45,544 bases of DNA from SIG220 sp045615545 (lineage in GTDB: Bacteria > Bacillota_I > Bacilli_A > RFN20 > CAG-826). Below the pieces are notes generated by a model that saw only the letters and a program-made list of their open reading frames with translations, was not told where the DNA came from and did no database searches. A program made the translations under genes and the position numbers. The first letter of the stretch is position 1. The number at the start of each line of letters is the position of its first letter. The stretch is from contig JAZLFA010000017.1 in assembly GCA_045615545.1 (NCBI GenBank), forward strand, positions 1 through 45,544, in the 5' to 3' direction. Positions 24,646 to 33,972 of this stretch are shown one piece after another.

Positions 24646-26253
24646 TTAGTTAATTGCTTTTTTTGTTTCAATATCGAAGAATTTAACCGCTCCCATATTT
24701 ATTTTATATTCATTAATACTACCAGTATCAATTTTGTTTTTGGAATTTACTTTACATAATAATGACTGTCCACAAACCCTTGTGTATATGATTAAATCAT
24801 TTCCTAAAAGTTCGGCGATGTCACATTTTAACTTAAACGGAGAAGAATATTCATTTTGTTCCAACGTATCTGTTAAATAGATTTGTTCCGGTCTAATGCC
24901 CATAATTATTTCTTTTCCTTCATATTCTTTAGTAATTTTCTTAAGGTTTGCGTTTAATTTTAGTGTGAAAATTTCTTTGTCATGTTTAATTACAAAATTT
25001 TCCTTTTCGATTTGGCCGGTTAAAAAATTCATTGCTGGGTTTCCAATAAAACCTGCGACAAAGGTGTTAACAGGGTTGCGGTAAATATTTTCTGGAGTAT
25101 CGATTTGTTGGATATATCCATCTTTCATAACGACTATTCTATCTGCCATGGTCATTGCTTCTGTTTGGTCATGTGTTACATAGATGGTGGTTGCTCCTAT
25201 TTGTCTAGTAATTTTTAAAATCTCGGTTCGTGTTTGAACTCTGAGTTTTGCGTCTAAGTTGGATAGTGGCTCATCCATTAAGAATACTTGCGGTTTTCTA
25301 ACAATAGCACGCCCCAAAGCCACTCTTTGTCTTTGACCACCAGATAACGCTTTAGGTTTTCTTAATAAATATGGTAATAAATCTAATATCTTTGCGGCTT
25401 CAAATACGATATTTACTATTTCTTGTTTAGTAAGTTTTCTCTTTTCACATAAAGGAACTTCATTACTGCTTAAATATTTTATTTCTTCATTAATAGATTC
25501 AAGTTCTAATTTATTTGTTTCTATTTGACTATTTACGCTTTGAATATTTGTTTTTGTTTGATTAATAGCTTCATCAATCTTTGCAATATCTTTTTCGTTA
25601 TTTCCAGATTTTTTACTTTCAAATTTAGCTATATCTTCTTTTAATTTTTTTATTAAATCTTCAAGACGAACAATTTCTTTCGTAATTGATTTGACATTTA
25701 ACTCTAATGCTGAAATTCTTTCTTTATCAATACCAGTTTTTTGTTTTCTTTTTGAATTTATTTCGCTAATAAAAGCGAAGTATTTATCATATGATTCCAC
25801 AAATTTTTGTTCTAATTCAGAATCATTTTTCTTGGCTGCCCATTTTGCATGAGATTTTAACATCTCTTTAAGCATTATTTTTGATTCGATTTCTTTTGAT
25901 TCAATGTTTTTATCTCCAAGATAAATTGGCATTTGAGATTTTCTCATTCTCAACGCAAAAGACATGTTATTAAATACAGTCATATGTGGATAAAGAGCAT
26001 AGTTTTGGAATACCATTGCTATATCTCTGTCGCTCGCGTCAATATTATTTACCAGTTTATTGTTAATATATAATTGCCCTGAAGAAATATCTTCTAGTCC
26101 AGCAACCATTCTTAATGTAGTAGATTTACCACATCCGGAAGGTCCTACGAAAACAATAAATTCCTTATCTTTAATTTCTAAATTAAAATTAAATACAGCC
26201 TGAACCCTGTTTTCATAGATTTTGTTAATGTTTTTAAGTGATAGTGTAGCCAT
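24646..26253 (-). CDS. msmX: MsmX/UgpC/MalK-type sugar ABC ATPase with coiled-coil insertion
   Basis: The ATPase energises carbohydrate importers. It has Walker A GPSGCGKST (37-45), Q-loop FQNYALYPHMTV, signature LSGGQRQR (303-310), Walker B VFLMDE (323-328), D-loop SNLDAKLR, H-loop VTHDQTEAM (359-367) and a C-terminal TOBE-like domain. Ordinary members have about 365 residues; this one has 535. The extra segment, about residues 107-275, lies in the helical subdomain between Q-loop and signature. It is strongly charged with heptad-like leucine/isoleucine spacing, so a long antiparallel coiled coil is likely. It follows araC by 20 bases with AAAGGA upstream, so the two form an operon. Its permeases are most likely those at 28.9-30.8 kb. 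Confidence 0.95.
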   Translation of the reverse strand: MATLSLKNINKIYENRVQAVFNFNLEIKDKEFIVFVGPSGCGKSTTLRMVAGLEDISSGQLYINNKLVNNIDASDRDIAMVFQNYALYPHMTVFNNMSFALRMRKSQMPIYLGDKNIESKEIESKIMLKEMLKSHAKWAAKKNDSELEQKFVESYDKYFAFISEINSKRKQKTGIDKERISALELNVKSITKEIVRLEDLIKKLKEDIAKFESKKSGNNEKDIAKIDEAINQTKTNIQSVNSQIETNKLELESINEEIKYLSSNEVPLCEKRKLTKQEIVNIVFEAAKILDLLPYLLRKPKALSGGQRQRVALGRAIVRKPQVFLMDEPLSNLDAKLRVQTRTEILKITRQIGATTIYVTHDQTEAMTMADRIVVMKDGYIQQIDTPENIYRNPVNTFVAGFIGNPAMNFLTGQIEKENFVIKHDKEIFTLKLNANLKKITKEYEGKEIIMGIRPEQIYLTDTLEQNEYSSPFKLKCDIAELLGNDLIIYTRVCGQSLLCKVNSKNKIDTGSINEYKINMGAVKFFDIETKKAIN

Positions 26254-26273
26254 AAAATATTCCTTTCTTCAGC

Positions 26274-27104
26274 TTATTTTGTATATCCTTTTCGAAATGA
26301 AGTTTTGTATTTGTAAGGTGACATTTTGTAATACTTTTTAAAAGTGTGTGAAAAATAACTAACCGAACTATATCCTAATGTAGATACAATATCAGATAAT
26401 GATAAATCTGAATTTGTTAATAATACCACAGCACTGTCCATTTTTATTTTTATTAGATAATCTACCAATGTAGTATTAAGTGTTTTTCTAAACACTCTAT
26501 TTACGTGAGCTTGTGAATAATTAACAAACTCGCACGCATCACGAGGCTTCCAATTTAAATGTTCGTTGGAACTGCATTCGATAAGTAAATTAATGAACCA
26601 ATCTGGCATTTCCTGGCTTTTGCTTTTAAAACTTGTGAACATAGGTTCTAATAAATTAAATAAGACAAAGGAGACATAATAAGAAATTTCTATATTTGAA
26701 GTTGAGATCAAAATATTTTTTAAATGTGATTCAATTTTGGATAATCTTTCAAAAGAAAACTTAACTTTCGTAAATCGATTTTGTTTGAAAAAATCTAAAA
26801 ATTCAGGCCCAATGTCTTTACATTTTTGTTCAAAATATTCATTTGAAATACCAATGTTCAAATGAGATGTTTTTTCTGTTTTAGATTTAAGTGAATGAAA
26901 ATCACCAGGCGCCAATAATACTGCGTCACACACGTCAAAATCATCACATTTTCCATTGATATTATGTTCATATGAACCACTTTTACAAATCACAAATTCC
27001 CAATAATTATGTGTATGATAAATTGGATAATCTACTGTTTTTTCCATCCAAAATATCCCATCATATATTTTTTCGTAGTTTTTACCGAATTCGTAACAAA
27101 TCAT
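26274..27104 (-). CDS. AraC-family transcriptional regulator
   Basis: This 276-residue protein has an N-terminal cupin-like sensing domain (YHTHNYWEFVICKSGSYEHNING, then LLAPGDFHSLK) and a C-terminal double helix-turn-helix (about 170-270), with SQAHVNRVFRKTLNTTLVDYLIKIKMDSAVVLL and the second motif LSDIVSTLGYSSVSYFSHTFKKYYKMSPYKYK. Such regulators usually activate neighbouring sugar-use genes in response to a saccharide. It is divergent from the solute-binding protein gene, which is the likely target. A minus-strand TATAAT (27116-27111) lies only 6 bases from the ATG, so its mRNA should be leaderless. Confidence 0.95.
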   Translation of the reverse strand: MICYEFGKNYEKIYDGIFWMEKTVDYPIYHTHNYWEFVICKSGSYEHNINGKCDDFDVCDAVLLAPGDFHSLKSKTEKTSHLNIGISNEYFEQKCKDIGPEFLDFFKQNRFTKVKFSFERLSKIESHLKNILISTSNIEISYYVSFVLFNLLEPMFTSFKSKSQEMPDWFINLLIECSSNEHLNWKPRDACEFVNYSQAHVNRVFRKTLNTTLVDYLIKIKMDSAVVLLTNSDLSLSDIVSTLGYSSVSYFSHTFKKYYKMSPYKYKTSFRKGYTK

Positions 27105-27219
27105 ATTTCAATTATATATTCGTAAAATGTTAAAAAAAAGCAATTTTTGTTCTTGTTGTTTTGTTGAAATATCTTTAATTATTGAATTAAAATATAAATG
27201 TACTTTTGGAGATAAAATT
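27105..27219. promoter_or_regulatory. Divergent promoter region araC / solute-binding protein
   Basis: On the plus strand TTGAAA (27164-27169) and TAAAAT (27188-27193) are 18 bp apart, and GGAG lies at 27208-27211 before the ATG at 27220. On the minus strand TATAAT (27116-27111) serves araC. The 40 or so bases between the promoters are T-rich, and no clear AraC direct repeat was recognised. Confidence 0.5.
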
Positions 27220-28920
27220 ATGAAAAATAAAAAATGTTTTGTTTTTTTGGCTTTGCTAGTGTGTTTTCCTATTCTTTCTGGATGTGGTGCAAACAATCAA
27301 AGTTCGACAACTGGTAAATCTGGATCATCTCATCAAGAAGATCCTAATAAGGTAACAATCAAAGTTGGTAATCTTAATACTGGTTATGGTACTGATTACT
27401 TAACTAAAGCCATTGAACGTTATGAAGAGTTACATAAAAATGACACATATGGGGATAAAGTTGGTGTTAAAATCAATATTGATCCTACGACTGACTCGAC
27501 TTATCCAAAGGATAGCAGTTCTATAATTAGTGATGATATTGATATTCATTTTAGAGAAAACATGAATGTTGAATCCTTTATTAAAGCTGAATCTTTAATG
27601 GACTTATCTGATATTGTTAAACAAACAAGTTCATATGACAACAAAAAGATTTTCGATAAAATATCAAGTGATGACAAAGATCTATATACATCAAATGGTA
27701 AAATTTATGCTTTGCCATTTTATAGCGGCAGCTATGGAATCATTTATAATAAAAAATTATTTAAGGACAACTCCTTCTATATTTCAAAGGACACTCCACT
27801 AGATGCTACTAGTATTGACGAAGTCAAATTTACTAAAAGAGATAGCAGCAAAAGCACTGGATATGATGGCGAAAAAGATACATATGACGATGGATTGCCA
27901 CGTACTTATGTAGAATTTTCAGCTTTGTTAAAAACCATTTTGCAAAAAGGTAGTTGCATACCAATTGGTTGGACTACAAGATATGCACAACAATATGTTA
28001 CCAGCATGATGGTTTCGGCTTTCTCTAGTACGCTTGGTTATGAAGAAGCTAAGTTGCGTTATTCTTTTGATGGAACCGCAACTTCTCTAGGAAAAGTAAC
28101 TGAAAAAGGATTTGTTAAAGATTTAAATTCCACAGTTATTACAAATGGAAAAACTGGTAATGGTTATAAAATGATGTCATCCAAAGGCTATTTTGATGCT
28201 TTGACATTCTTTAAAAATATAGTCACACCTCAAAAGGATGGGTCAATATTCTATGTCCCTACTAACTCAGAAAGAACCCATTTACAAATGCAACAATACA
28301 TGGTCGATGGCTACATTGATTCCAAAGGTGACCCTAAAAATGTTGCAATGTGTATTGATGGTACTTGGTTCTTTAATGAGTTATGTAAAGATAAAACAGC
28401 ACAAGAAAAACAAGCTCTTAACAAATTGGAATTCGGTTTTATGCCTTTACCTAAACAAACTTTTAATAACGTTAAAGACAGAAAATATGTATTCACCGAA
28501 ACTGCGAGATCATGTGCGTTCATTAAAGGGAATATTACTGATGAATACAAAAAACAGGTTGCTCTCGATTTTCTTAAATTCTTTTATTCTGATGGTGAGT
28601 TAATTAATTTTGCAAAGGAAACAAAATGCGTTATTGGAGTCAAATATCCAGAATTAGACAAAAAAGGAGAAGATTACTTAGCTTTAGGTAGTTTTGGACA
28701 AGATGTTTACGAAATGACCAGCTCTTCAAATAGAATTAATATCAATTTCCCAAATCAGTTCTATTTAAATAATCGTTCAGAATTATCAGGTGAATTCTTT
28801 TTTAGAACAAAAGATCATCCAAATCCATATGAATCTTTATTAGGTTCGGTTACTGTTAATGAATATTTTAATAGCATCGGATCATATTATAGTAAAGAAA
28901 AGTGGAGTCAATTATCTTAA
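27220..28920 (+). CDS. Extracellular sugar-binding lipoprotein of an ABC importer
   Basis: The frame is open further upstream, but the ATG at 27220 has GGAG 8 bases before it and starts a signal peptide, MKNKKCFVFLALLVCFPILSGC, with a lipobox cysteine at residue 22. The mature protein (about 545 residues) has the solute-binding protein family 1 layout: KVTIKVGNLNTGYGTDYLTKAIERYEE near the start, YALPFYSGSYGIIYNKKLF (hinge region) and a late GEFFFRTKDHP segment. It is longer than the usual 400-450 residues. The two permease genes follow directly, so it supplies them with an oligosaccharide captured at the cell surface. The ligand is unknown. Confidence 0.93.
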   Translation: MKNKKCFVFLALLVCFPILSGCGANNQSSTTGKSGSSHQEDPNKVTIKVGNLNTGYGTDYLTKAIERYEELHKNDTYGDKVGVKINIDPTTDSTYPKDSSSIISDDIDIHFRENMNVESFIKAESLMDLSDIVKQTSSYDNKKIFDKISSDDKDLYTSNGKIYALPFYSGSYGIIYNKKLFKDNSFYISKDTPLDATSIDEVKFTKRDSSKSTGYDGEKDTYDDGLPRTYVEFSALLKTILQKGSCIPIGWTTRYAQQYVTSMMVSAFSSTLGYEEAKLRYSFDGTATSLGKVTEKGFVKDLNSTVITNGKTGNGYKMMSSKGYFDALTFFKNIVTPQKDGSIFYVPTNSERTHLQMQQYMVDGYIDSKGDPKNVAMCIDGTWFFNELCKDKTAQEKQALNKLEFGFMPLPKQTFNNVKDRKYVFTETARSCAFIKGNITDEYKKQVALDFLKFFYSDGELINFAKETKCVIGVKYPELDKKGEDYLALGSFGQDVYEMTSSSNRININFPNQFYLNNRSELSGEFFFRTKDHPNPYESLLGSVTVNEYFNSIGSYYSKEKWSQLS

Positions 28921-28926
28921 TTTTAA

Positions 28927-29868
28927 ATGAAACCCCATAGTCGTAGAGTCCAGCTCAAGAAAAAAAGTCCTAATAAAAAAAGAGAATTAAGAACTTATAT
29001 TCTCTTTATGTTGTGGCCAACGCTACAATTTGTCATCTTTTATATTGGCGTTAACTTTAGTTCGATTGCAATGGCTTTTCAAAAGTATGAAAACGGTGCC
29101 TTTGTATTTGATGAATCGTTCCATGCTTTTTCACAAATGGCGTATTTCTTTACTAATGAAAATGGATTGAGGATGGCTGGTTTTTCTTTGCTTGCTTATC
29201 TTATAACAATTACTGTAAACGTTCCATTAGGATTGTTTTTCTCTTACTACATCTCTAAGAAAATGCCAGCTTCAGGACTTTTTAGAATCTTGTTATTTAT
29301 GCCATCGATTCTTTCTTCTATTGTTACTGGCCTTATTTATAAATCATTTGTATCACACGCAATGCCGGAGATATTTGGTCAATCATTCGTAGATCCATTC
29401 AGTGGCAATGCGTCCAGCATGATTACATTCATTTCAGTAATGATATATAACGTATTGATTAGTTTTGGAACATCAGTTTTGATGTACTCTAACAGAATGA
29501 GTGGTATCTCAACTGAGATGTTAGAAGCAGCAAAACTTGACGGCGCTAAAGGATTTAAAGAGTTTTGGCATATCGTTTTACCACAAGTCTTTCCTACTCT
29601 TAGTGTCTTTTTAATAACAGGACTTGCAGGTGTCTTTACCAATCAAATTGGCTTATATTCATTGTTTTCCGATAATTTGCAAGGTGAAAAAGTGTCAAGC
29701 ATACAAACACTTGGATATTATTTATTCGTTCAAGGATCTAATTATAACGATAATATTGCAACATTCCCTAAATTGGTTGCAATTGGTTTAGTAATTACCG
29801 CTATTTCTATACCTACTGTTTTATTGGCTAGATGGGCGTTAAATAGATTTGGACCTAGTGAGGATTAA
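28927..29868 (+). CDS. Sugar ABC transporter permease, MalF/UgpA type
   Basis: This 313-residue protein has about six membrane spans. The EAA loop that docks the ATPase is EMLEAAKLDGAKGFKEFWHIVLPQVFPTL (about 197-226). A leading basic segment (KKKSPNKKRELR) precedes the first span. It starts 6 bases after the binding-protein stop without a clear ribosome site. It forms the membrane channel with the next gene product and is probably energised by the msmX product. Confidence 0.95.
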   Translation: MKPHSRRVQLKKKSPNKKRELRTYILFMLWPTLQFVIFYIGVNFSSIAMAFQKYENGAFVFDESFHAFSQMAYFFTNENGLRMAGFSLLAYLITITVNVPLGLFFSYYISKKMPASGLFRILLFMPSILSSIVTGLIYKSFVSHAMPEIFGQSFVDPFSGNASSMITFISVMIYNVLISFGTSVLMYSNRMSGISTEMLEAAKLDGAKGFKEFWHIVLPQVFPTLSVFLITGLAGVFTNQIGLYSLFSDNLQGEKVSSIQTLGYYLFVQGSNYNDNIATFPKLVAIGLVITAISIPTVLLARWALNRFGPSED

Positions 29869-29870
29869 TT

Positions 29871-30812
29871 ATGGAAATAATAAAGACCCACAAATTTTCA
29901 TCTCATAAAAAAGCTAAATTAACACCGTTATCTATTTTGATGTTAATTGTTTTAACTATTTTTTCACTCCTGCTTATTGGCGCTTTAGTTTGGGCGATAA
30001 TTATTTCTCTAAAAGATGAACGTTGGATTCCTTATTCTGACAGTTATCTTTGGCCTTCATTTTGGCGAAATAACTATGATTTGGCTTTCAAAAATCTTAC
30101 AGTTGATGGACAGGGATTTGCTCAACTCTTTTCCAATACCTTTGTTTATGCAATTGGGTGTGCATTCGTAAATACACTAGTGCCTTGTTTGACTGCTTAT
30201 TTTGCCGCTAGGTATAAATTTAAGTATTCTAAAATTATTTATTTTACAGTAGTTATTTGTATGATTATTCCAATCGTTGGTTCATTACCTTCTGAAATAA
30301 GAACTTCTAAAGGATATTTATTTGGTTTGTTTGATATATTCAACGGCAATGAAGATATGAGAAATATGTTTGCTCCGTATGGCAATATTTGGGGGCTATA
30401 CATTTTAAAGGCAAATTTCTTAGGTATGTATTTTCTAATTTTCTATGAATTCTTTGATGCAATTCCAAATTCCTATTTTGAAGCTGCAAAATTAGATGGC
30501 GCAAAACCAACGAATTTACTTTTTAGAATAGGTCTTCCTATGGTTAAGACATTATTCTTAACCGTGTTTTTGATAAACTTTATTACATTTTGGAATGATT
30601 ATCAGACTCCATTGGTCTTTATGAAATCGTATCCAACCATCTCTCGTGGTGTTTTAGAAATTGTTTGGGGTTTTGCAGATGTTGAACTTAGAACAGGTAT
30701 AGCTGGTACGCTTGCTGCTGTTGTTCTTATGTTTGCTCCTACTCTTACCTTATTCATTATTTTTAATAAAAAAATGATGGGTAATTTAAATATGGGAGGA
30801 ATTAAAGGTTAA
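29871..30812 (+). CDS. Sugar ABC transporter permease, MalG/UgpE type
   Basis: This 313-residue protein has about six membrane spans and the EAA loop SYFEAAKLDGAKPTNLLFRIGLPMVKTL (about 204-231). It begins 2 bases after the MalF-type stop. The long periplasm-side-equivalent loop near GYLFGLFDIFNGNEDMRNMFAPYGNIWGLY is larger than in many MalG proteins. It pairs with the preceding permease. Confidence 0.95.
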   Translation: MEIIKTHKFSSHKKAKLTPLSILMLIVLTIFSLLLIGALVWAIIISLKDERWIPYSDSYLWPSFWRNNYDLAFKNLTVDGQGFAQLFSNTFVYAIGCAFVNTLVPCLTAYFAARYKFKYSKIIYFTVVICMIIPIVGSLPSEIRTSKGYLFGLFDIFNGNEDMRNMFAPYGNIWGLYILKANFLGMYFLIFYEFFDAIPNSYFEAAKLDGAKPTNLLFRIGLPMVKTLFLTVFLINFITFWNDYQTPLVFMKSYPTISRGVLEIVWGFADVELRTGIAGTLAAVVLMFAPTLTLFIIFNKKMMGNLNMGGIKG

Positions 30813-30813
30813 T

Positions 30814-33800
30814 ATGCTTAAAAAAATATTGTTGTCTTGCGGTCTATTAATTGCAGCTGCCGGGATTTCCGTTGGCGTAATTTTCGCAAATAATTTTAAT
30901 GAAACACCTTTGGTTGTTTGGGGTGCAAATACATTTAAATCCTCATATGATTATGGTTCAACTATTTTCGTCCCTAATATTAATGCTAAGGTTGCAGGAG
31001 ATGATGTTGAAGTTTCTCCAAAAATCTTATTTCCATCTAAAAAGATGATAAAAAAGAATTCCGCTGTTCTTGATGAAATTGGTACTTACACAATTGTTTA
31101 TGAAATTAATTATCAAGGAAAAGGCTATTCTCAAAGATATACTTTTGATGTAATGAGTTCTTTGTTTTCGTTTGGTCAACTTTCCTCTGCTTATTACGGT
31201 ATACCAGAAAACGCAAAAGAACACGAAGGCTTAATTTTCAATCTTGCACAAGGAGAAGAGATTTTATTTAATAAGCCTATTGATATTCATAATTTTACTT
31301 CTGATGATATTATCATCTCTGGATATATTGCTCCAAAAAAACTTGGTTCTTACGATTTTGAAAAACTTTTAATCACTTTCTATGATTCTGAAAATCCAGA
31401 TATATGGTATCGTCAGCATATAAGACGCCGTGATATGGTTTCCACAACGGGAATTAATGATGTTGGTTGCTCATATTATTATGGCGGAGCAAATGGACAA
31501 GGCACTGCAGGCGCAAATGTTAAAGAAGCTGATCCTCAATCGATTAACAAAAATAATGAATGGGGACCTATGTCTAGACTTCCTTTTGATGGGGTATATA
31601 ACATTGTCTACTTGGATGAAGGTGAATACAAATCAAGCCTTTTTGATAATCAACCAGTTGATGATTATTTATTTAGATTAAGTATGGACATGCGCGGGTA
31701 CGAAGTTTATACAACCGAATGGCAACGAGATCGTACTGGCGAATATGTAGCAGGTCAGCAAAAAATAGTAAAACACTTTATTACTGACCTTGATAACCCT
31801 AATTTCTATAATGATTTATTTTACGGGTTTCCTTCAGGAAAAATTAAAATCGGAATTTCTGCTGATATGTATTCTAGCGATAAAGCCCAATTTGTAATTA
31901 CTGATATTGCTGGGATTGATTTAACGCTAGAAACTTATGTTGATGACGTTGGACCAAAAATTACCGTTCAAAAGGAATACGGAGATGAAATCCCTCTCGC
32001 AGAGGTTGGCTATTCTTATGAAATTCCATCTGCTTTTGCTGTTGATGAAAATACCGGAGAAGCTCCTGTAGAAGTATCGGTTTGGTTTAATTATGGTAAT
32101 GAAAAACAAACACAAGTAAGTGTTAAAAATAACAGATTTTCTACCGATAAGGTTGGGTGGTATACGATTTTGTATGAAGCTTATGATAAATTTTATAATT
32201 ATTCATCAGAAACAATTAGTGTTTTTTGCGGTTTGAGCATCCCTGAACTTGAAATCAAAGTGGAAGCAGAAGTTAAAGATTTATTTTTAGGAGAATGTTT
32301 AGTTCCTGCTCCTTATGAAGTTAAGAATAGTAGTGGTTATTATAAGACAGAAATATTATTAATAGATCCTGATGATAACGAATATGAAGCTAGTGAGGAT
32401 TTTATTATTGAAATGCAGGGTGAATGGATAGTTGAGTATACCGTTGTTGATATGATCGGTAGAATAGCGACTACTGAATACATAGTTAATGCTAGCATTT
32501 CTTCCCTTCCAGTTGTAAATAAGTCACCTTTATTAGAATTGCCTCAGACTTTTATTGCTGGAGGAGTGTATTCTATTCCAGAATGTAATGGTGTTATTTA
32601 TTATGATGATTTTGATTACGAGGATGTTGATTGCTCTTTCTTTGTGAAATTAGCGGGAGAAATTGAAGAAGTTGAAGAATTTTATGAAGTGCCTTCCTAT
32701 TTAAGCGATGCAACTTTTGCTGAATGTGTTTATGAATTTGAAGGAGAAACAATTTTTAAAACAAATATCCCTTACGTTGATGGACTTCGCTACGATGAGT
32801 CATCAGAAGAACATCCAATTAAAGTTAATTTACAAAATTATTTTATTGGCGATAATTTTTGTTTCCTTAGAGATAATGTTGGTGAAAATGCTGGTATTGA
32901 AGCTAGGGTTGTAGCAAACGATGAAAAATCATCATTCATTTACGCAAACCCTGTTTTAGCAAATAGATTTGCTATTTCATTAACTTATGAAAAAAATACA
33001 AATGATTATTCCGGTATTGAAATAAAGTTAACTGACTCTAATAATAAAAATAATTCTGTCACTTCTTATATTACTTTAGGTGAATTTGAATCAACAATGA
33101 CAGTTGATGGTTCTTCAATAAATATTCCTTTAGACAAAAATAGTAATTCAACATTTACTGTTTCCTATAACTCTGGAATTATTTACTTTGGCAATGATAC
33201 AAGAACATCATTCTTAGTAAATCATAATGATTTAGGCAAAGAATTTGATAGTTTTGATTCTGATAAAGTTTATGTTGAAGTGAGTTTAGTTAATGCATCA
33301 ATAGATTCAAAAATTAATATTATTAAAATCAACAATCAATTTATGTATAAAAACGAAGAAGATATTGACGAAACGGTTCCTGAATTTATTTTCATTGGTA
33401 CTAATGGTGGTACATATTCACAAGAAAGTATATTTAATTCTCCAATAATGATTATGCAAGATGTAATTGCACCAAACGTTGATTGCAAGTTAGATATTAG
33501 TGGTCCAAATGGGTTACTTGGCAGTGAATTGGATCCAAGTGAATCGCATGAAGTTTTCCTTTCGGAGATTGGAGCTTATCGCTTTGTTTATCGTGGATTG
33601 GAATATTACGCAAATGATGATTTTACCGAAGATGATGCAAATGTTGTAGAAACTACAATTGTTGCGTATTCAATTGATGATATCGCCCCTGAAATTGTAC
33701 TTGATTTTGAAATGGTCACTACTGCAAAAGTGAATGACACTATTGAGTTAAGTGGTTTTACAGCAATTGATAATAGTTCTGAAGAATCTTCAATAATTAA

Positions 33801-33960
33801 AACGCGTCAAATTATTGGTCCTAACGGATTAATTTACACAATTCCTGACGAGATTACTAAACTAAAAGTTACTATAAGCGGTTTATATATCATAAGATAT
33901 GTCGCTATAGATGAAAATGGCAACCTTGCTGTATTAGATCATAGAATCTTGGTGGAATAA
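30814..33960 (+). CDS. Large exported Ig-like protein, 1048 residues
   Basis: An N-terminal hydrophobic segment (LLSCGLLIAAAGISVGVIFANNF) exports or anchors the protein; no standard lipobox is present. The rest is beta-rich and acidic. Bacterial Ig-like segments are visible near the N-terminus (IGTYTIVYEINYQGKGYSQRY), around 370-470 (DDVGPKITVQ to YTILYEAYDKFYNYSSETISVFC) and at the end (DDIAPEIVLDFEM to GLYIIRYVAIDENGNLAVLDHRILV). The central region may be a carbohydrate-binding fold, but I cannot name it. It starts 1 base after the MalG-type stop, so it is part of the transporter operon and probably presents or captures the glycan at the cell surface. Confidence 0.88.
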   Translation: MLKKILLSCGLLIAAAGISVGVIFANNFNETPLVVWGANTFKSSYDYGSTIFVPNINAKVAGDDVEVSPKILFPSKKMIKKNSAVLDEIGTYTIVYEINYQGKGYSQRYTFDVMSSLFSFGQLSSAYYGIPENAKEHEGLIFNLAQGEEILFNKPIDIHNFTSDDIIISGYIAPKKLGSYDFEKLLITFYDSENPDIWYRQHIRRRDMVSTTGINDVGCSYYYGGANGQGTAGANVKEADPQSINKNNEWGPMSRLPFDGVYNIVYLDEGEYKSSLFDNQPVDDYLFRLSMDMRGYEVYTTEWQRDRTGEYVAGQQKIVKHFITDLDNPNFYNDLFYGFPSGKIKIGISADMYSSDKAQFVITDIAGIDLTLETYVDDVGPKITVQKEYGDEIPLAEVGYSYEIPSAFAVDENTGEAPVEVSVWFNYGNEKQTQVSVKNNRFSTDKVGWYTILYEAYDKFYNYSSETISVFCGLSIPELEIKVEAEVKDLFLGECLVPAPYEVKNSSGYYKTEILLIDPDDNEYEASEDFIIEMQGEWIVEYTVVDMIGRIATTEYIVNASISSLPVVNKSPLLELPQTFIAGGVYSIPECNGVIYYDDFDYEDVDCSFFVKLAGEIEEVEEFYEVPSYLSDATFAECVYEFEGETIFKTNIPYVDGLRYDESSEEHPIKVNLQNYFIGDNFCFLRDNVGENAGIEARVVANDEKSSFIYANPVLANRFAISLTYEKNTNDYSGIEIKLTDSNNKNNSVTSYITLGEFESTMTVDGSSINIPLDKNSNSTFTVSYNSGIIYFGNDTRTSFLVNHNDLGKEFDSFDSDKVYVEVSLVNASIDSKINIIKINNQFMYKNEEDIDETVPEFIFIGTNGGTYSQESIFNSPIMIMQDVIAPNVDCKLDISGPNGLLGSELDPSESHEVFLSEIGAYRFVYRGLEYYANDDFTEDDANVVETTIVAYSIDDIAPEIVLDFEMVTTAKVNDTIELSGFTAIDNSSEESSIIKTRQIIGPNGLIYTIPDEITKLKVTISGLYIIRYVAIDENGNLAVLDHRILVE

Positions 33961-33972
33961 GGAGTCTTTGTT

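Noticed and set aside
27127..27219. Longer N-terminus for the sugar-binding lipoprotein
   Set aside because: The upstream ATG at 27127 has no ribosome site, and that start would bury the signal peptide and lipobox. GGAG stands 8 bases before the ATG at 27220.
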